DNA from: CAWFXC01 sp963819735
GTDB taxonomy: Bacteria; Actinomycetota; Acidimicrobiia; IMCC26256; DASPTH01
Assembly (NCBI GenBank): GCA_963819735.1
Contig: CAWFXC010000005.1
Location: 620,001 to 684,000, forward strand
Length of the DNA: 64,000 nucleotides
Direction of reading: 5' to 3'
The notes beneath the pieces are model-generated. The model saw only the letters and a program-made list of their open reading frames with translations. It was not told the DNA's origin and searched no databases. Below, one piece after another: positions 7,905 to 15,257 of this stretch. The position numbers and the translations under genes were made by a program. Numbering within the stretch: position 1 is the first letter of the stretch; each line of letters opens with the position of its first letter.

Positions 7905-8605
7905 GCCGACGGCAGGAATTTGTAGCCCACTCCGCGAACAGTGCCAATGAGTTGGGGCGCGTCCGCGGGGTCGCCGAGCGCGTGACGGATGCTCCGGATA
8001 TGCACGTCGACGACCCGCTCGTCGCCGAAGAAGTTCCAACCCCAGACCTGCTGGAGCAGCTGAGCTCGGGTGAACACGCGACCGGGTGCGCGAGCGAGCG
8101 CGACGAGCAGGTCGAACTCGAGCGCGCTCAACTCCACCGGGGTTCCGTTGCGGTTGACCTCGTGGCGGGTGACGTCGATGGCCAATCCGTCGAACTGGAG
8201 CCGTTCGCTCGTGTCCGACGGTTCGGTCCCGCGCCCACGTCGCAGCACCGCGCGAACCCGGGCGACGAGCTCGCGCGGGCTGAACGGCTTCGTGACGTAG
8301 TCGTCGGCACCGACCGAGAGTCCCACGACCTTGTCCACCTCGTCGGAGCGAGCCGTGAGCATGATCACGTAGACGTCGGACTCGGCGCGAAGCCGGCGCA
8401 ACACGTCGATGCCATCGATCCCGGGCATCATCACGTCGAGGAGCACGACGTCGGGGCTTGACTCGCGTGCGGCACGGAGGGCTTCGTCGCCGTCACAGGC
8501 AAGGTTGACTTCGAAGCCCTCGGCCTCGAAATAGCCGGCGAGCAGTTCGCGGATCTTCGCTTCGTCATCGGCGATCAGCACTCGCGGCTTCGACGGTCCC
8601 GGCAC
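7901..8605 (-). CDS. OmpR-family response regulator
   Basis: A 234-residue transcription factor. The receiver (about residues 8-120) has the acidic pocket (DDEAK), the phosphoacceptor Asp in VVLLDVMMPGIDG and the Lys in YVTKPFSPREL. A winged-helix DNA-binding domain (about 135-232) ends in RGVGYKF, typical of OmpR/PhoB. It is translationally coupled to the histidine kinase and divergent from the small TM protein/FRD pair at 8755. The 149-bp shared promoter region contains CTTCA repeats at helical spacing, so control of those electron-transfer genes is plausible. Confidence 0.93.
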   Translation of the reverse strand: MPGPSKPRVLIADDEAKIRELLAGYFEAEGFEVNLACDGDEALRAARESSPDVVLLDVMMPGIDGIDVLRRLRAESDVYVIMLTARSDEVDKVVGLSVGADDYVTKPFSPRELVARVRAVLRRGRGTEPSDTSERLQFDGLAIDVTRHEVNRNGTPVELSALEFDLLVALARAPGRVFTRAQLLQQVWGWNFFGDERVVDVHIRSIRHALGDPADAPQLIGTVRGVGYKFLPSA

Positions 8606-8645
8606 GCTCCGAGACGGTAGCGCCGAGCCGGGGCGGGACCGCGTG

Positions 8646-8684
8646 CTTCACGGAAGCTTCATGCGAACCCTCGGACGACCTTCA
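8646..8684. promoter_or_regulatory. Candidate response-regulator binding repeats
   Basis: CTTCA occurs at 8646-8650, 8657-8661 and 8680-8684, so starts are 11 and 23 bp apart, about one and two further helical turns. OmpR-family regulators bind direct repeats about one turn apart. The site lies between the regulator gene start (8605) and the divergent gene at 8755. Confidence 0.35.
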
Positions 8685-8754
8685 TCCCCGGCGGGTTGTT
8701 TCCTGTGACAGATCGCTCGGATCCCCTGGGGGGTCCTTGAAGCAGGAGCAGGAA

Positions 8755-9156
8755 ATGACCGACAAGCATGAACCAATCGACCAAGCGGAACGGCTGCGCC
8801 GGCTCCAAGAGCGTCGAGCCGCCTCCAGCAGGCGAACCTCCACGACCGGTCCCTCCATGACCAGTCCCTCTACCAAAAGTGCGGACACGAACGCCGGCGC
8901 GCGTCCGGCCACGCGCCGGCGCCACCGGGCGCGGAAATCCCGCATCTTCCTCGCCGGCCTGAGCGTGGCGTCTTTCTTGGGCATCGGCGGGACCATGCTG
9001 GTCGCGGGTAACAACACCGCGTCGGTCGCCACGTCGGCGGTCGCCGCGGCCCAGCCGTCGACGGGATCCACCAACGCATCGGCGACAGCTCCGGCGGCTA
9101 CGAGCACGAAGTCGACCGCGGCTCCGGTCGTACACACGAAGACCAAGGCGAGCTGA
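8755..9156 (+). CDS. Small single-TM protein resembling the anchor of the FMN-binding protein
   Basis: A 133-residue protein with an acidic/basic cytoplasmic N-terminus, one membrane helix (about residues 64-84) and an Ala/Thr/Ser-rich outer tail. The block at residues 55-78 (RRHRARKSRI, then LSVASFLGIG) aligns position by position with residues 22-45 of the FMN-binding protein (RRHAARGSRI, LSVFSTLGLG), but no FMN domain follows. The ATG at 8755 is preferred because AGGAG lies 6 nt upstream; a TTG at 8737 is an alternative. It lies 24 bp before FRD module 2. It may anchor or regulate the FRD, or be a truncated flavoprotein. Confidence 0.7.
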   Translation: MTDKHEPIDQAERLRRLQERRAASSRRTSTTGPSMTSPSTKSADTNAGARPATRRRHRARKSRIFLAGLSVASFLGIGGTMLVAGNNTASVATSAVAAAQPSTGSTNASATAPAATSTKSTAAPVVHTKTKAS

Positions 9157-9180
9157 CCCCGATGACCGTACAATCGCGCG

Positions 9181-9723
9181 ATGCCCTCGCAAACGTGGTG
9201 GTACGTCGCCCGTGCGGGAGGCATCGTGGGGTGGGCGTTGCTCACACTTGCGGTCATCGGCGGGTTGCAACTATCGACCCGGCTGCTGCGCCGCGCCACT
9301 CCCGCGTGGGTTCTCGACCTCCATCGCTTCGTAGCCGGCCTGGCCGTCGTGTTCGTCGCGGTACATCTCGTCGGGCTCTGGCTCGACACCTTCGTCCAGT
9401 TCACCGCCGTCGATCTGTTCGTGCCATTCGCCAGTAGCTATCAAACAGGAGCACTCGCGCTCGGCATCGTTGCGATGTACCTCTTGCTCGCGATCGAGAT
9501 CACCTCGCTGCTGATGAAGCGCATGTCCCGTCGGGCCTGGCATACCGTCCACCTGTCGAGCTACGTGCTGTTCACGATCGCCACGATCCACGGCTTGCTC
9601 GTCGGCACAGACCGCGCCAGTGTGCTCTTCCGAGTCGCGTGCCTCCTCGCGGCGATCCTGGTGCTCTACATGTCACTGGTTCGCATTCTCGCGCCGCGTC
9701 GGGGAGCAAGGGCCTCGGCATAG
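9181..9723 (+). CDS. Ferric-reductase-like transmembrane heme protein (module 2)
   Basis: A 180-residue FRD-fold membrane protein with about six helices. The two His pairs are intact and identically spaced to module 1: H48-x13-H62 and H121/H124 to H137 (x12). It lacks any cytoplasmic FAD/NAD domain and has only a short basic tail. It follows the one-TM protein at 8755 on the same strand, and the two-component system is divergent. Transmembrane electron transfer is predicted from the fold and the heme ligands; no dedicated donor or acceptor gene is adjacent. Confidence 0.8.
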   Translation: MPSQTWWYVARAGGIVGWALLTLAVIGGLQLSTRLLRRATPAWVLDLHRFVAGLAVVFVAVHLVGLWLDTFVQFTAVDLFVPFASSYQTGALALGIVAMYLLLAIEITSLLMKRMSRRAWHTVHLSSYVLFTIATIHGLLVGTDRASVLFRVACLLAAILVLYMSLVRILAPRRGARASA

Positions 9724-9843
9724 GGTTCGGCAACGGATCGACTCATGGAGTCATCCCGACGTGTCGGTCGCGATACTGAATCCGTCGGATCCGCGCCCGT
9801 CGGAGCATCTCGTACCCTCCCTTCGGCGCGTACAAAGCCAGTA

Positions 9844-10056
9844 TCAGTCCGCGCTGATAGCCCGGTGGTTCCTCGCGCCGATAAGCACCATCGTGAGTCC
9901 AAAGGCGACGAACACGGTCCCGGCGATGCCATCGCCTTCAGCCAGCGCAATCGCGGTGCCGATCGAAGCAAGCAGCGCGCCGACCGCGGGCCCGACCACG
10001 GGCCAGCGTTCGGGCCACTCCATGGATCGGTCGGTGATAGGCGCGCTCGGGCTCAT
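9844..10056 (-). CDS. Small two-TM membrane protein, unknown function
   Basis: A 70-residue reading frame with two hydrophobic helices (about residues 19-38 and 44-61) separated by a short Glu/Asp/Gly turn, ending in basic residues. No family is recognised. The clear two-helix hydrophobicity and its isolation between plus-strand genes support a real small gene. Confidence 0.5.
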   Translation of the reverse strand: MSPSAPITDRSMEWPERWPVVGPAVGALLASIGTAIALAEGDGIAGTVFVAFGLTMVLIGARNHRAISAD

Positions 10057-10475
10057 GAGACGACTCTGCGGTGCGCTCGATGAGGCACAGATGAACGGCT
10101 CGGGCGAGTCACTCGACCCTTACCTGGTTCTTGATTTGGGGCGCGATTGTGCGGGGAATGGCCGCCTCGGCGCCCGTACTCGCCGTCCACCCGCCGCGCC
10201 GCTCGCTGGGTTCCTTGTCGTTCTTCGGTCGCTGCAGAGAGTCCGGAGTGGCTCCGGTACTACAAGTCAGCCGCGAGTAGGAGCTCGAGGCCGCAGGCCG
10301 ACCACCACTTCCGAAGGGCCGGCCGCGCCACCATCTCCTGAATTTCTCGCGCGGTTCTTGCCCGGCGTTAACCCGCTGCTCCTACCGTCGGCGGGCCGGC
10401 TGATCCTTCTTCCGGCGTCGAACGATTGGACGAGTGCGCGTGGCACCTCAACGATCTGCGGACCGTGACAACGGC
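10057..10475. other. Intergenic region without a supported gene
   Basis: About 420 bp with no convincing coding signal on either strand. A short perfect hairpin, CCGGAG-TGG-CTCCGG (10250-10264), is present. The region should hold the promoter of the FRD-NuoF operon that starts near 10476, but no promoter motif could be fixed. Confidence 0.4.
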
Positions 10476-10754
10476 ATGCGCCGGATCTCGTCGACGACGC
10501 GTTGGCTCGCGGGCCTGGGGGTGGCGCTCGTCGCCGCGTTCTCGCTCTTCTTCGCCGAGCGGGCGGCTTCGTCGTCCGGGAGCGCCAGCCCTTCGGTGAA
10601 CACACCGGTGGCGACTGCACCTCCGGCGACGTCGCCTGCCGTGACCGGTGACGGTTCGACGTCGGCGTCGCCCGTGCAACCTACGCAGCCGGTGCAGACC
10701 GCGCCTCCCGTAACGTATCCGCCGCAGCGCCACACGCGCTCGGGCGGTTCGTAG
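10476..10754 (+). CDS. Small single-TM protein with Ser/Thr/Pro-rich tail
   Basis: A 92-residue protein with basic residues, one membrane helix (about residues 8-27), then a low-complexity Ser/Thr/Pro/Ala tail predicted outside the cell. It occupies the same place before FRD module 3 as the 8755 protein does before module 2, but the sequences are only loosely alike. The ATG at 10476 puts the helix near the N-terminus. A GTG at 10434 would add 14 residues, and neither start has a good ribosome binding site. It ends 16 bp before the next gene. Function unknown. Confidence 0.55.
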   Translation: MRRISSTTRWLAGLGVALVAAFSLFFAERAASSSGSASPSVNTPVATAPPATSPAVTGDGSTSASPVQPTQPVQTAPPVTYPPQRHTRSGGS

Positions 10755-10770
10755 GCGCGTCGGGGCGCTC

Positions 10771-11946
10771 GTGTACCCGGTCCTTGCGCTCTCCGGTGGC
10801 TCGGTGACGTGGTACGTCGCGCGCGCGACGGGTGTCGTCACCCTCGGGTTTCTCACCGCGAGCGTGCTGCTCGGGATCCTGACGTCGTTCCGCTGGAGCA
10901 CTCCGAGGTGGCCGCGTTTCGTCGTCGAGTTCATGCACCGCAATGTCTCGCTGCTGGTGCTCGTGTTCCTCGCGATTCACATAGTGACCGTGGTCGCCGA
11001 TTCGTTCGCGCCGATCCGCTGGATCGACGTGGTGATCCCGTTCGTGTCGGCGTACCGGCCGTTCTGGCTTGGCCTCGGCGCCGTCGCCTTCGACCTGCTC
11101 ATCGCGCTGGTGGTGACCAGCCTGCTGCGCCATCGGATCGGCTTCACGACCTGGCGATTCGTGCACTGGCTTGCGTACGCGTGCTGGCCGGTCGCGGTGT
11201 TGCACGGCCTCGGTACCGGCTCCGATACGCGGACGGGGCTGGTGCTGGTGTTCACCGCCGTGTGCGTCGTCGCCGTACTGGTCGCCGCCGGGCTGCGGGT
11301 CGGTGCCGGCCTGGTGTCCCGGCCGCGCGGGCGCGTGCTCGGTTTCGCCGCGGTGACGGTCGCCCCAGTGCTGCTCGTCATCTGGTTGTTCTCGGGTCCG
11401 CTCGCCGCTGGGTGGGCCCGCGAGGCCGGGACACCCAACAGCGTCCTCGCCACGGTGTCGAGCACGAACGGGGCGGGCGCGACTGGGGCGGCGGCTTCGT
11501 CGAGTTCCGGCGGAACGACCGCACCGACGCAAACCGGCACGTTCCCGGCGGCCGGGTTCGATGCCAGCGCTCAGGGCACGCTGCGCGAGAGCGCGGCCAG
11601 TTCGAAGGGGCAGGTGGTGGTGAGTCTCACCGGCGCGCTGTCGAATGGTGCGACCGGTAGCGTCGACGTCGAGCTCACCGGCACACCCGTCTCCGGCGGC
11701 GGTGTGGCGATGAGCTCGGGCACGGTCACGCTGTCCGACGGCACCAACTCTTATCGAGGTGCCGTGGTCGGTCTGGGCTCGTCGCAGGTGATCGCCGACA
11801 TGCCCGGCCCCGGTGGCACGTCGTGGCGGGTGAGCATCGATTTCACGCAGCTTGACCAGCAACACGGTGTGATGGCAGCCACCGTGCACGTTGGTGGCGC
11901 CGATCAAGTCCAGCCTGGTGGCGACGACGACGGGAACGGGCGATGA
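10771..11946 (+). CDS. Ferric-reductase-like heme protein with outer domain (module 3)
   Basis: A 391-residue protein. Residues 10-180 form an FRD-type membrane domain with heme ligands H56-x13-H70 and H132-x12-H145. A further helix spans about 190-212. An extracytoplasmic part follows: a Ser/Thr/Gly linker (about 225-255) and a Gly/Val/Ser-rich, probably beta-rich domain (about 260-375). The outer domain is not recognised. The stop overlaps the NuoF-like gene by 4 nt, so the two are made together. The arrangement predicts electrons from a soluble flavo-FeS partner entering the hemes and leaving outside the membrane. Confidence 0.82.
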   Translation: MYPVLALSGGSVTWYVARATGVVTLGFLTASVLLGILTSFRWSTPRWPRFVVEFMHRNVSLLVLVFLAIHIVTVVADSFAPIRWIDVVIPFVSAYRPFWLGLGAVAFDLLIALVVTSLLRHRIGFTTWRFVHWLAYACWPVAVLHGLGTGSDTRTGLVLVFTAVCVVAVLVAAGLRVGAGLVSRPRGRVLGFAAVTVAPVLLVIWLFSGPLAAGWAREAGTPNSVLATVSSTNGAGATGAAASSSSGGTTAPTQTGTFPAAGFDASAQGTLRESAASSKGQVVVSLTGALSNGATGSVDVELTGTPVSGGGVAMSSGTVTLSDGTNSYRGAVVGLGSSQVIADMPGPGGTSWRVSIDFTQLDQQHGVMAATVHVGGADQVQPGGDDDGNGR

Positions 11947-13229
11947 GTACGAACGCGCCGGCTGGTCTTCCTCGCCTGCTCGCAGCACCACCGCATGATC
12001 ACCACGACCACCTCGCGCGCTACGGCCCGCTCCCCGAGCTCCGTGGACGCGCCGAGCGCGCCGAGTTCGTCGCCATGGTCGAGCGCAGCGGACTACGGGG
12101 CCGCGGGGGTGGTGGCTTCCCGACCGGCCGCAAGCTGCGCGCCGTCGCCGACGGCGGTCGCCATCCCGTCGTGGTGGCCAACGGCGCCGAGGGTGAGCCC
12201 GCGAGCCGCAAGGACCGCACGCTGCTGCAGCGCGCGCCGCACCTGGTGATCGACGGCGCCGCGGTCGCGGCTCGGACCGTCGGCGCGGAGGAGATCCACT
12301 TCGTCGTCGATCGCGGCGACGGCGCGGGCCGCGACGCGCTCGAAGGCGCGCTCCGCGCCCGCGCCGGGGAGATGCCGCGTCCCGGCGCCTGGCAGGTCGC
12401 GGTGGTGCCGAGCCGCTATGTGGCCGGCGAGGAGAGCGCAGTCGTCAACTTCCTGAACGGTGGCGATGCCAAGCCGGTCTCGGTGCCGCCGCGCCCGTAT
12501 GAGCGGGGCGTGGGCGGTCGCGCCACCCTGGTGCAGAACGTCGAAACGCTGGCCAACCTCGCGCTCGTCGCGCGCTTCGGGGCCGAATGGTACGGGTCGG
12601 TCGGCACCACCGACGAGCCCGGGTCCGTCCTCACTACCACGGTGGGTGCCGTCGCCCGCCCCGGCGTGTACGAGTTCGCGCTCGGCACGCCGTTCACCCG
12701 GGTGATCGAGTCGGCCGGCGGACCCACCGAACCACTCGGTGCGCTGCTCGTCGGCGGCTACTTCGGCACCTGGCTCGGCCTCGAAGCAGCCGAGAGACTG
12801 GTGCTGGCCCACGGGGTGCTGCGCGAGGCCGGCGCGACACTCGGATGTGGCGTCGTCGCCGCGCTCCCCGTCCTGAGCTGCGGTGTCGTCGAAACGGCGC
12901 GCGTCGCCCGTTACCTCGCATCGGAGAGCGCGGGCCAATGTGGGCCGTGCGTGCACGGGCTCGCCGCGATCGCGTCCGCCCTCGAAACCCTCGCCGCCGG
13001 ACGGGCGCGCCAGGGGACCGTTGCCACCGTCGAACGCTGGCTGGGCGATGTCGCCGGGCGAGGCGCGTGCCACATGCCCGACGCGGTCGTCGGGTTCGTG
13101 CGGTCGTCGCTCGCAGTCTTCGCGGACGACTACGCCCTGCACGAACGCAAGGGCCCGTGCGCGGCGACGGCCCACCCTCCAGTGCTGCCGCTGCCCGACC
13201 CGGCGACGCGCGATCGGAGCTGGCGATGA
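11943..13229 (+). CDS. NuoF-like flavin/iron-sulfur oxidoreductase
   Basis: A 428-residue homologue of the NADH-binding 51-kDa subunit of complex I, standing alone. Visible elements are the FMN loop GRGGGGFPTG (53-62), the nucleotide-site segment NGAEGEPASRKDR, RYVAGEES in place of NuoF CGEE, the SLBB-like middle domain, and a C-terminal FeS region ESAGQCGPC (C333, C336) and GACHMPD (C376). The first of the four usual Cys is Ala (ESA instead of ESC). The N-terminus has a DHHDH stretch. It is coupled by 4-nt overlaps to FRD module 3 and to the ferredoxin. Predicted role: oxidise NAD(P)H and feed the ferredoxin or membrane hemes. Confidence 0.88.
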   Translation: MSTNAPAGLPRLLAAPPHDHHDHLARYGPLPELRGRAERAEFVAMVERSGLRGRGGGGFPTGRKLRAVADGGRHPVVVANGAEGEPASRKDRTLLQRAPHLVIDGAAVAARTVGAEEIHFVVDRGDGAGRDALEGALRARAGEMPRPGAWQVAVVPSRYVAGEESAVVNFLNGGDAKPVSVPPRPYERGVGGRATLVQNVETLANLALVARFGAEWYGSVGTTDEPGSVLTTTVGAVARPGVYEFALGTPFTRVIESAGGPTEPLGALLVGGYFGTWLGLEAAERLVLAHGVLREAGATLGCGVVAALPVLSCGVVETARVARYLASESAGQCGPCVHGLAAIASALETLAAGRARQGTVATVERWLGDVAGRGACHMPDAVVGFVRSSLAVFADDYALHERKGPCAATAHPPVLPLPDPATRDRSWR

Positions 13230-13435
13230 GCAAGCGACTCGCAGTCGACATGATCAAATGTGACGGTCACGGCATCTGCGCCGAGCTCTTTCCCGAGTGG
13301 GTGCGACTTGACGACTGGGGCTACCCGATCATCGACGGGCACGACATCCCCCCGGCGCTGCTCGCCCACGCCCGCCGCGCGGTGACCGCGTGCCCGTCAC
13401 TGGCGTTGCGCCTCGAGAAAGGGAACGCCGCGTGA
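13226..13435 (+). CDS. Ferredoxin with C-x2-H-x2-C cluster motif
   Basis: A 69-residue ferredoxin of the short actinobacterial type. Ligand candidates are C12, H15, C18 and C56 (followed by Pro). His replaces the second Cys, as in several P450-associated [3Fe-4S]/[4Fe-4S] ferredoxins of actinobacteria, which tunes potential. The start overlaps the NuoF stop (ATGA, 13226-13229) and the stop overlaps the next start (GTGA, 13432-13435). It probably passes electrons between the NuoF-like protein and the FRD membrane protein. Direction of flow cannot be told from sequence. Confidence 0.9.
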   Translation: MSKRLAVDMIKCDGHGICAELFPEWVRLDDWGYPIIDGHDIPPALLAHARRAVTACPSLALRLEKGNAA

Positions 13436-14523
13436 GGGGCAAGCAGCAAGCTGCGTTCGAACGGCAGCTGGCGGCGTCGAGGCTGTTCGCCGCGCTCTCG
13501 CCCGAGCAGATCCACCACCTCGCCCGCACCGCCACCCGCGCGTACGAACCCAAGGGCATGGTGTTCTCGAAGGAGGGCGAACGCGGCGACGAGATCGTGG
13601 TGCTGCTCGAGGGTACGGTCGAGGTACGGCACGACGACAAGGTGCTCGCGCAGCTCGGTCCGGGCGCCCACTTCGGCGAGATCGCGTTGCTCGACGACAC
13701 CGCCCGCCGTTCGGCGACGGTGGTCGCGGTCACGGCGGTAGCCGTTGCCTACGTGTCACGCCACCACTTCGACACGCTGCTCGCCACCAACCCCTCGGTC
13801 CGCGCCGCAGTCGAGCGCGTGCTGCGCGAGCGCTCCGTCGTCCCCACGGAACCATCGGGCGGTAGCCCGAGCGCAGACACCATGACAGATGCCGCACTCA
13901 CCATCGAACAACGTCTCCGTCTCCGCCAAGCAGCCGAGAGTTTGGCCCGCAAATTCGAGGGCATCTTCGGGATGGAGACCATCGAACTGTTCCTCGCGTC
14001 GAGTTACGAGCAGTTCGCATCCAAGGCGACGACGGGGGCGTTTCTACCGATCCTCGCAGAACGGTTCGCGAAACAACGCCTCGATGCACTCGCACGCGTC
14101 GAAGGCAAAGCCAACGACGGACTCCCCACCGTCCTCTTCCTGTGCGTCCACAACGCAGGCCGCTCGCAGATGGCGCTCGGTTGGTTCAACCACCTCGCCG
14201 CTGACCGTGCAATCGCGTGGTCGGGCGGATCCGAACCCGGCACCGAAGTCAACGCAGCCGCGATCGAAGCCATGGCCGAAGTCATGATCGACATCAGCGA
14301 CGAGTTCCCCAAACCATGGACCGACGAAATCGTCCGCGCCGCCGACGTCGTCGTCACCATGGGCTGCGGTGACGCCTGCCCACTCTTTCCCGGGAAACGG
14401 TACGAAGACTGGGTGCTCGACGATCCTGCAGGCATGGGCGTCGACGCGGTACGTCCCATCCGCGACGAGATCGGACAACGAGTCCGTGAACTTCTCGCCA
14501 GTCTCGACGTGACCGTTCGCTGA
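13432..14523 (+). CDS. Cyclic-nucleotide-binding domain fused to arsenate reductase (ArsC, LMW-phosphatase type)
   Basis: A 363-residue fusion starting at GTG 13432 inside the ferredoxin stop. Residues 9-125 are a cNMP-binding domain with an intact phosphate-binding cassette (G82-E83 through R93-S-A-T) but no HTH. Residues 155-230 are the helical N-terminal domain common in actinobacterial ArsC. Residues 231-363 are the LMW-phosphatase fold with the CX5R loop (C238-VHNAG-R244), the MGCGDACP motif carrying the resolving Cys, and the VLDDP aspartate. An in-frame ATG at 13882 could start ArsC alone. The ArsC half uses A-ending codons more than the first half, suggesting separate origins. Confidence 0.85.
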   Translation: MRGKQQAAFERQLAASRLFAALSPEQIHHLARTATRAYEPKGMVFSKEGERGDEIVVLLEGTVEVRHDDKVLAQLGPGAHFGEIALLDDTARRSATVVAVTAVAVAYVSRHHFDTLLATNPSVRAAVERVLRERSVVPTEPSGGSPSADTMTDAALTIEQRLRLRQAAESLARKFEGIFGMETIELFLASSYEQFASKATTGAFLPILAERFAKQRLDALARVEGKANDGLPTVLFLCVHNAGRSQMALGWFNHLAADRAIAWSGGSEPGTEVNAAAIEAMAEVMIDISDEFPKPWTDEIVRAADVVVTMGCGDACPLFPGKRYEDWVLDDPAGMGVDAVRPIRDEIGQRVRELLASLDVTVR

Positions 14524-14562
14524 CCGCGTCCGGCAAGGTGGGCTACCGGCTTAAGCCCGTCC

Positions 14563-14574
14563 CCAAGGCCTTGG
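14563..14574. repeat. 12-bp perfect palindrome downstream of arsC fusion
   Basis: CCAAGGCCTTGG is fully self-complementary. It follows a weaker stem GGGCT/AGCCC (14540-14558). Together they may act in transcript ending, but there is no T-run. Confidence 0.3.
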
Positions 14575-14828
14575 CGATCACGGTTTGAACTTATGGACGC
14601 GCTTATGGCGCTTCAGGTGATCGGGAGTCGAATCATCCACGACCTTGCCGACGAGGTCGAAAAGGAGATTGCGCGCAACGACGCCGTCGATCAGGCCGAG
14701 ATCGAGCCAAAGTTGCGGGCTCACAGCGGCGATGTGCGACGAGCTCGGCATCACCCACTGACTGCCGCGCTCGGCGTGATGGGCCTCGCGTTTGGTCGTC
14801 GCTACGGCCAGACGGCACCGGAGGGCGG

Positions 14829-15056
14829 ATGTTGTACGGCAGTGAACAACACCGAGCGAGGCTTCTCGCGCCGCTCGAGGATGGCAGCGACTTTCTCGGC
14901 GGACCGGCCGACGAGTGGACCGACGCCGGGCTGATCGCGCGTTGCCTGGTGCTCGACGCGGTAGCGAGCGCAGAAGGGACGTCGTCGCCACGACCAAACG
15001 CGGCTGACTACTCGTGGGACGAGCTGCGAGGCCTGTTCCCGGCTACGACGAACTGA
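14829..15056 (+). CDS. Possible gene fragment, unknown
   Basis: A 75-codon frame with a protein-like, acidic C-terminal composition (EDGSDFLGGPADEWTDAG and SWDELRGLFP). No start with a ribosome binding site and no family are recognised. Upstream sequence in the same frame is not protein-like, so it may be the tail of a gene truncated near the IS110 remnant. The rest of 14524-15189 holds nothing supportable; a minus-strand frame at 14578-14997 is equally weak. Confidence 0.25.
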   Translation: MLYGSEQHRARLLAPLEDGSDFLGGPADEWTDAGLIARCLVLDAVASAEGTSSPRPNAADYSWDELRGLFPATTN

Positions 15057-15257
15057 GGCGCTCGCTTTCCGCACCAGAACGAAGCCTTTTTGTGTCAAGG
15101 GGCTGTTCGGGGACGCGTCTGAGCGAGCGTTGTCGGGTGGGCGTAGCGTTGGTGTGGGTCCGGGAGTGACCTGACCGAAGAGCCGGCCGTCAGGGTGCAG
15201 AGCCGGCCACGCTGGCCTTTGGCGCCGTTCCCGTCTGTCTTCCCGGGCCCTTCGAAG

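Noticed and set aside
10250..10264. Hairpin CCGGAG-TGG-CTCCGG as a terminator
   Set aside because: The stem is only 6 bp with no T-run and does not follow a gene end closely.
14578..14997. Minus-strand 139-codon frame downstream of the arsC fusion
   Set aside because: Arg/Ser-rich composition in most of it and no recognisable domain; only the last third looks protein-like.
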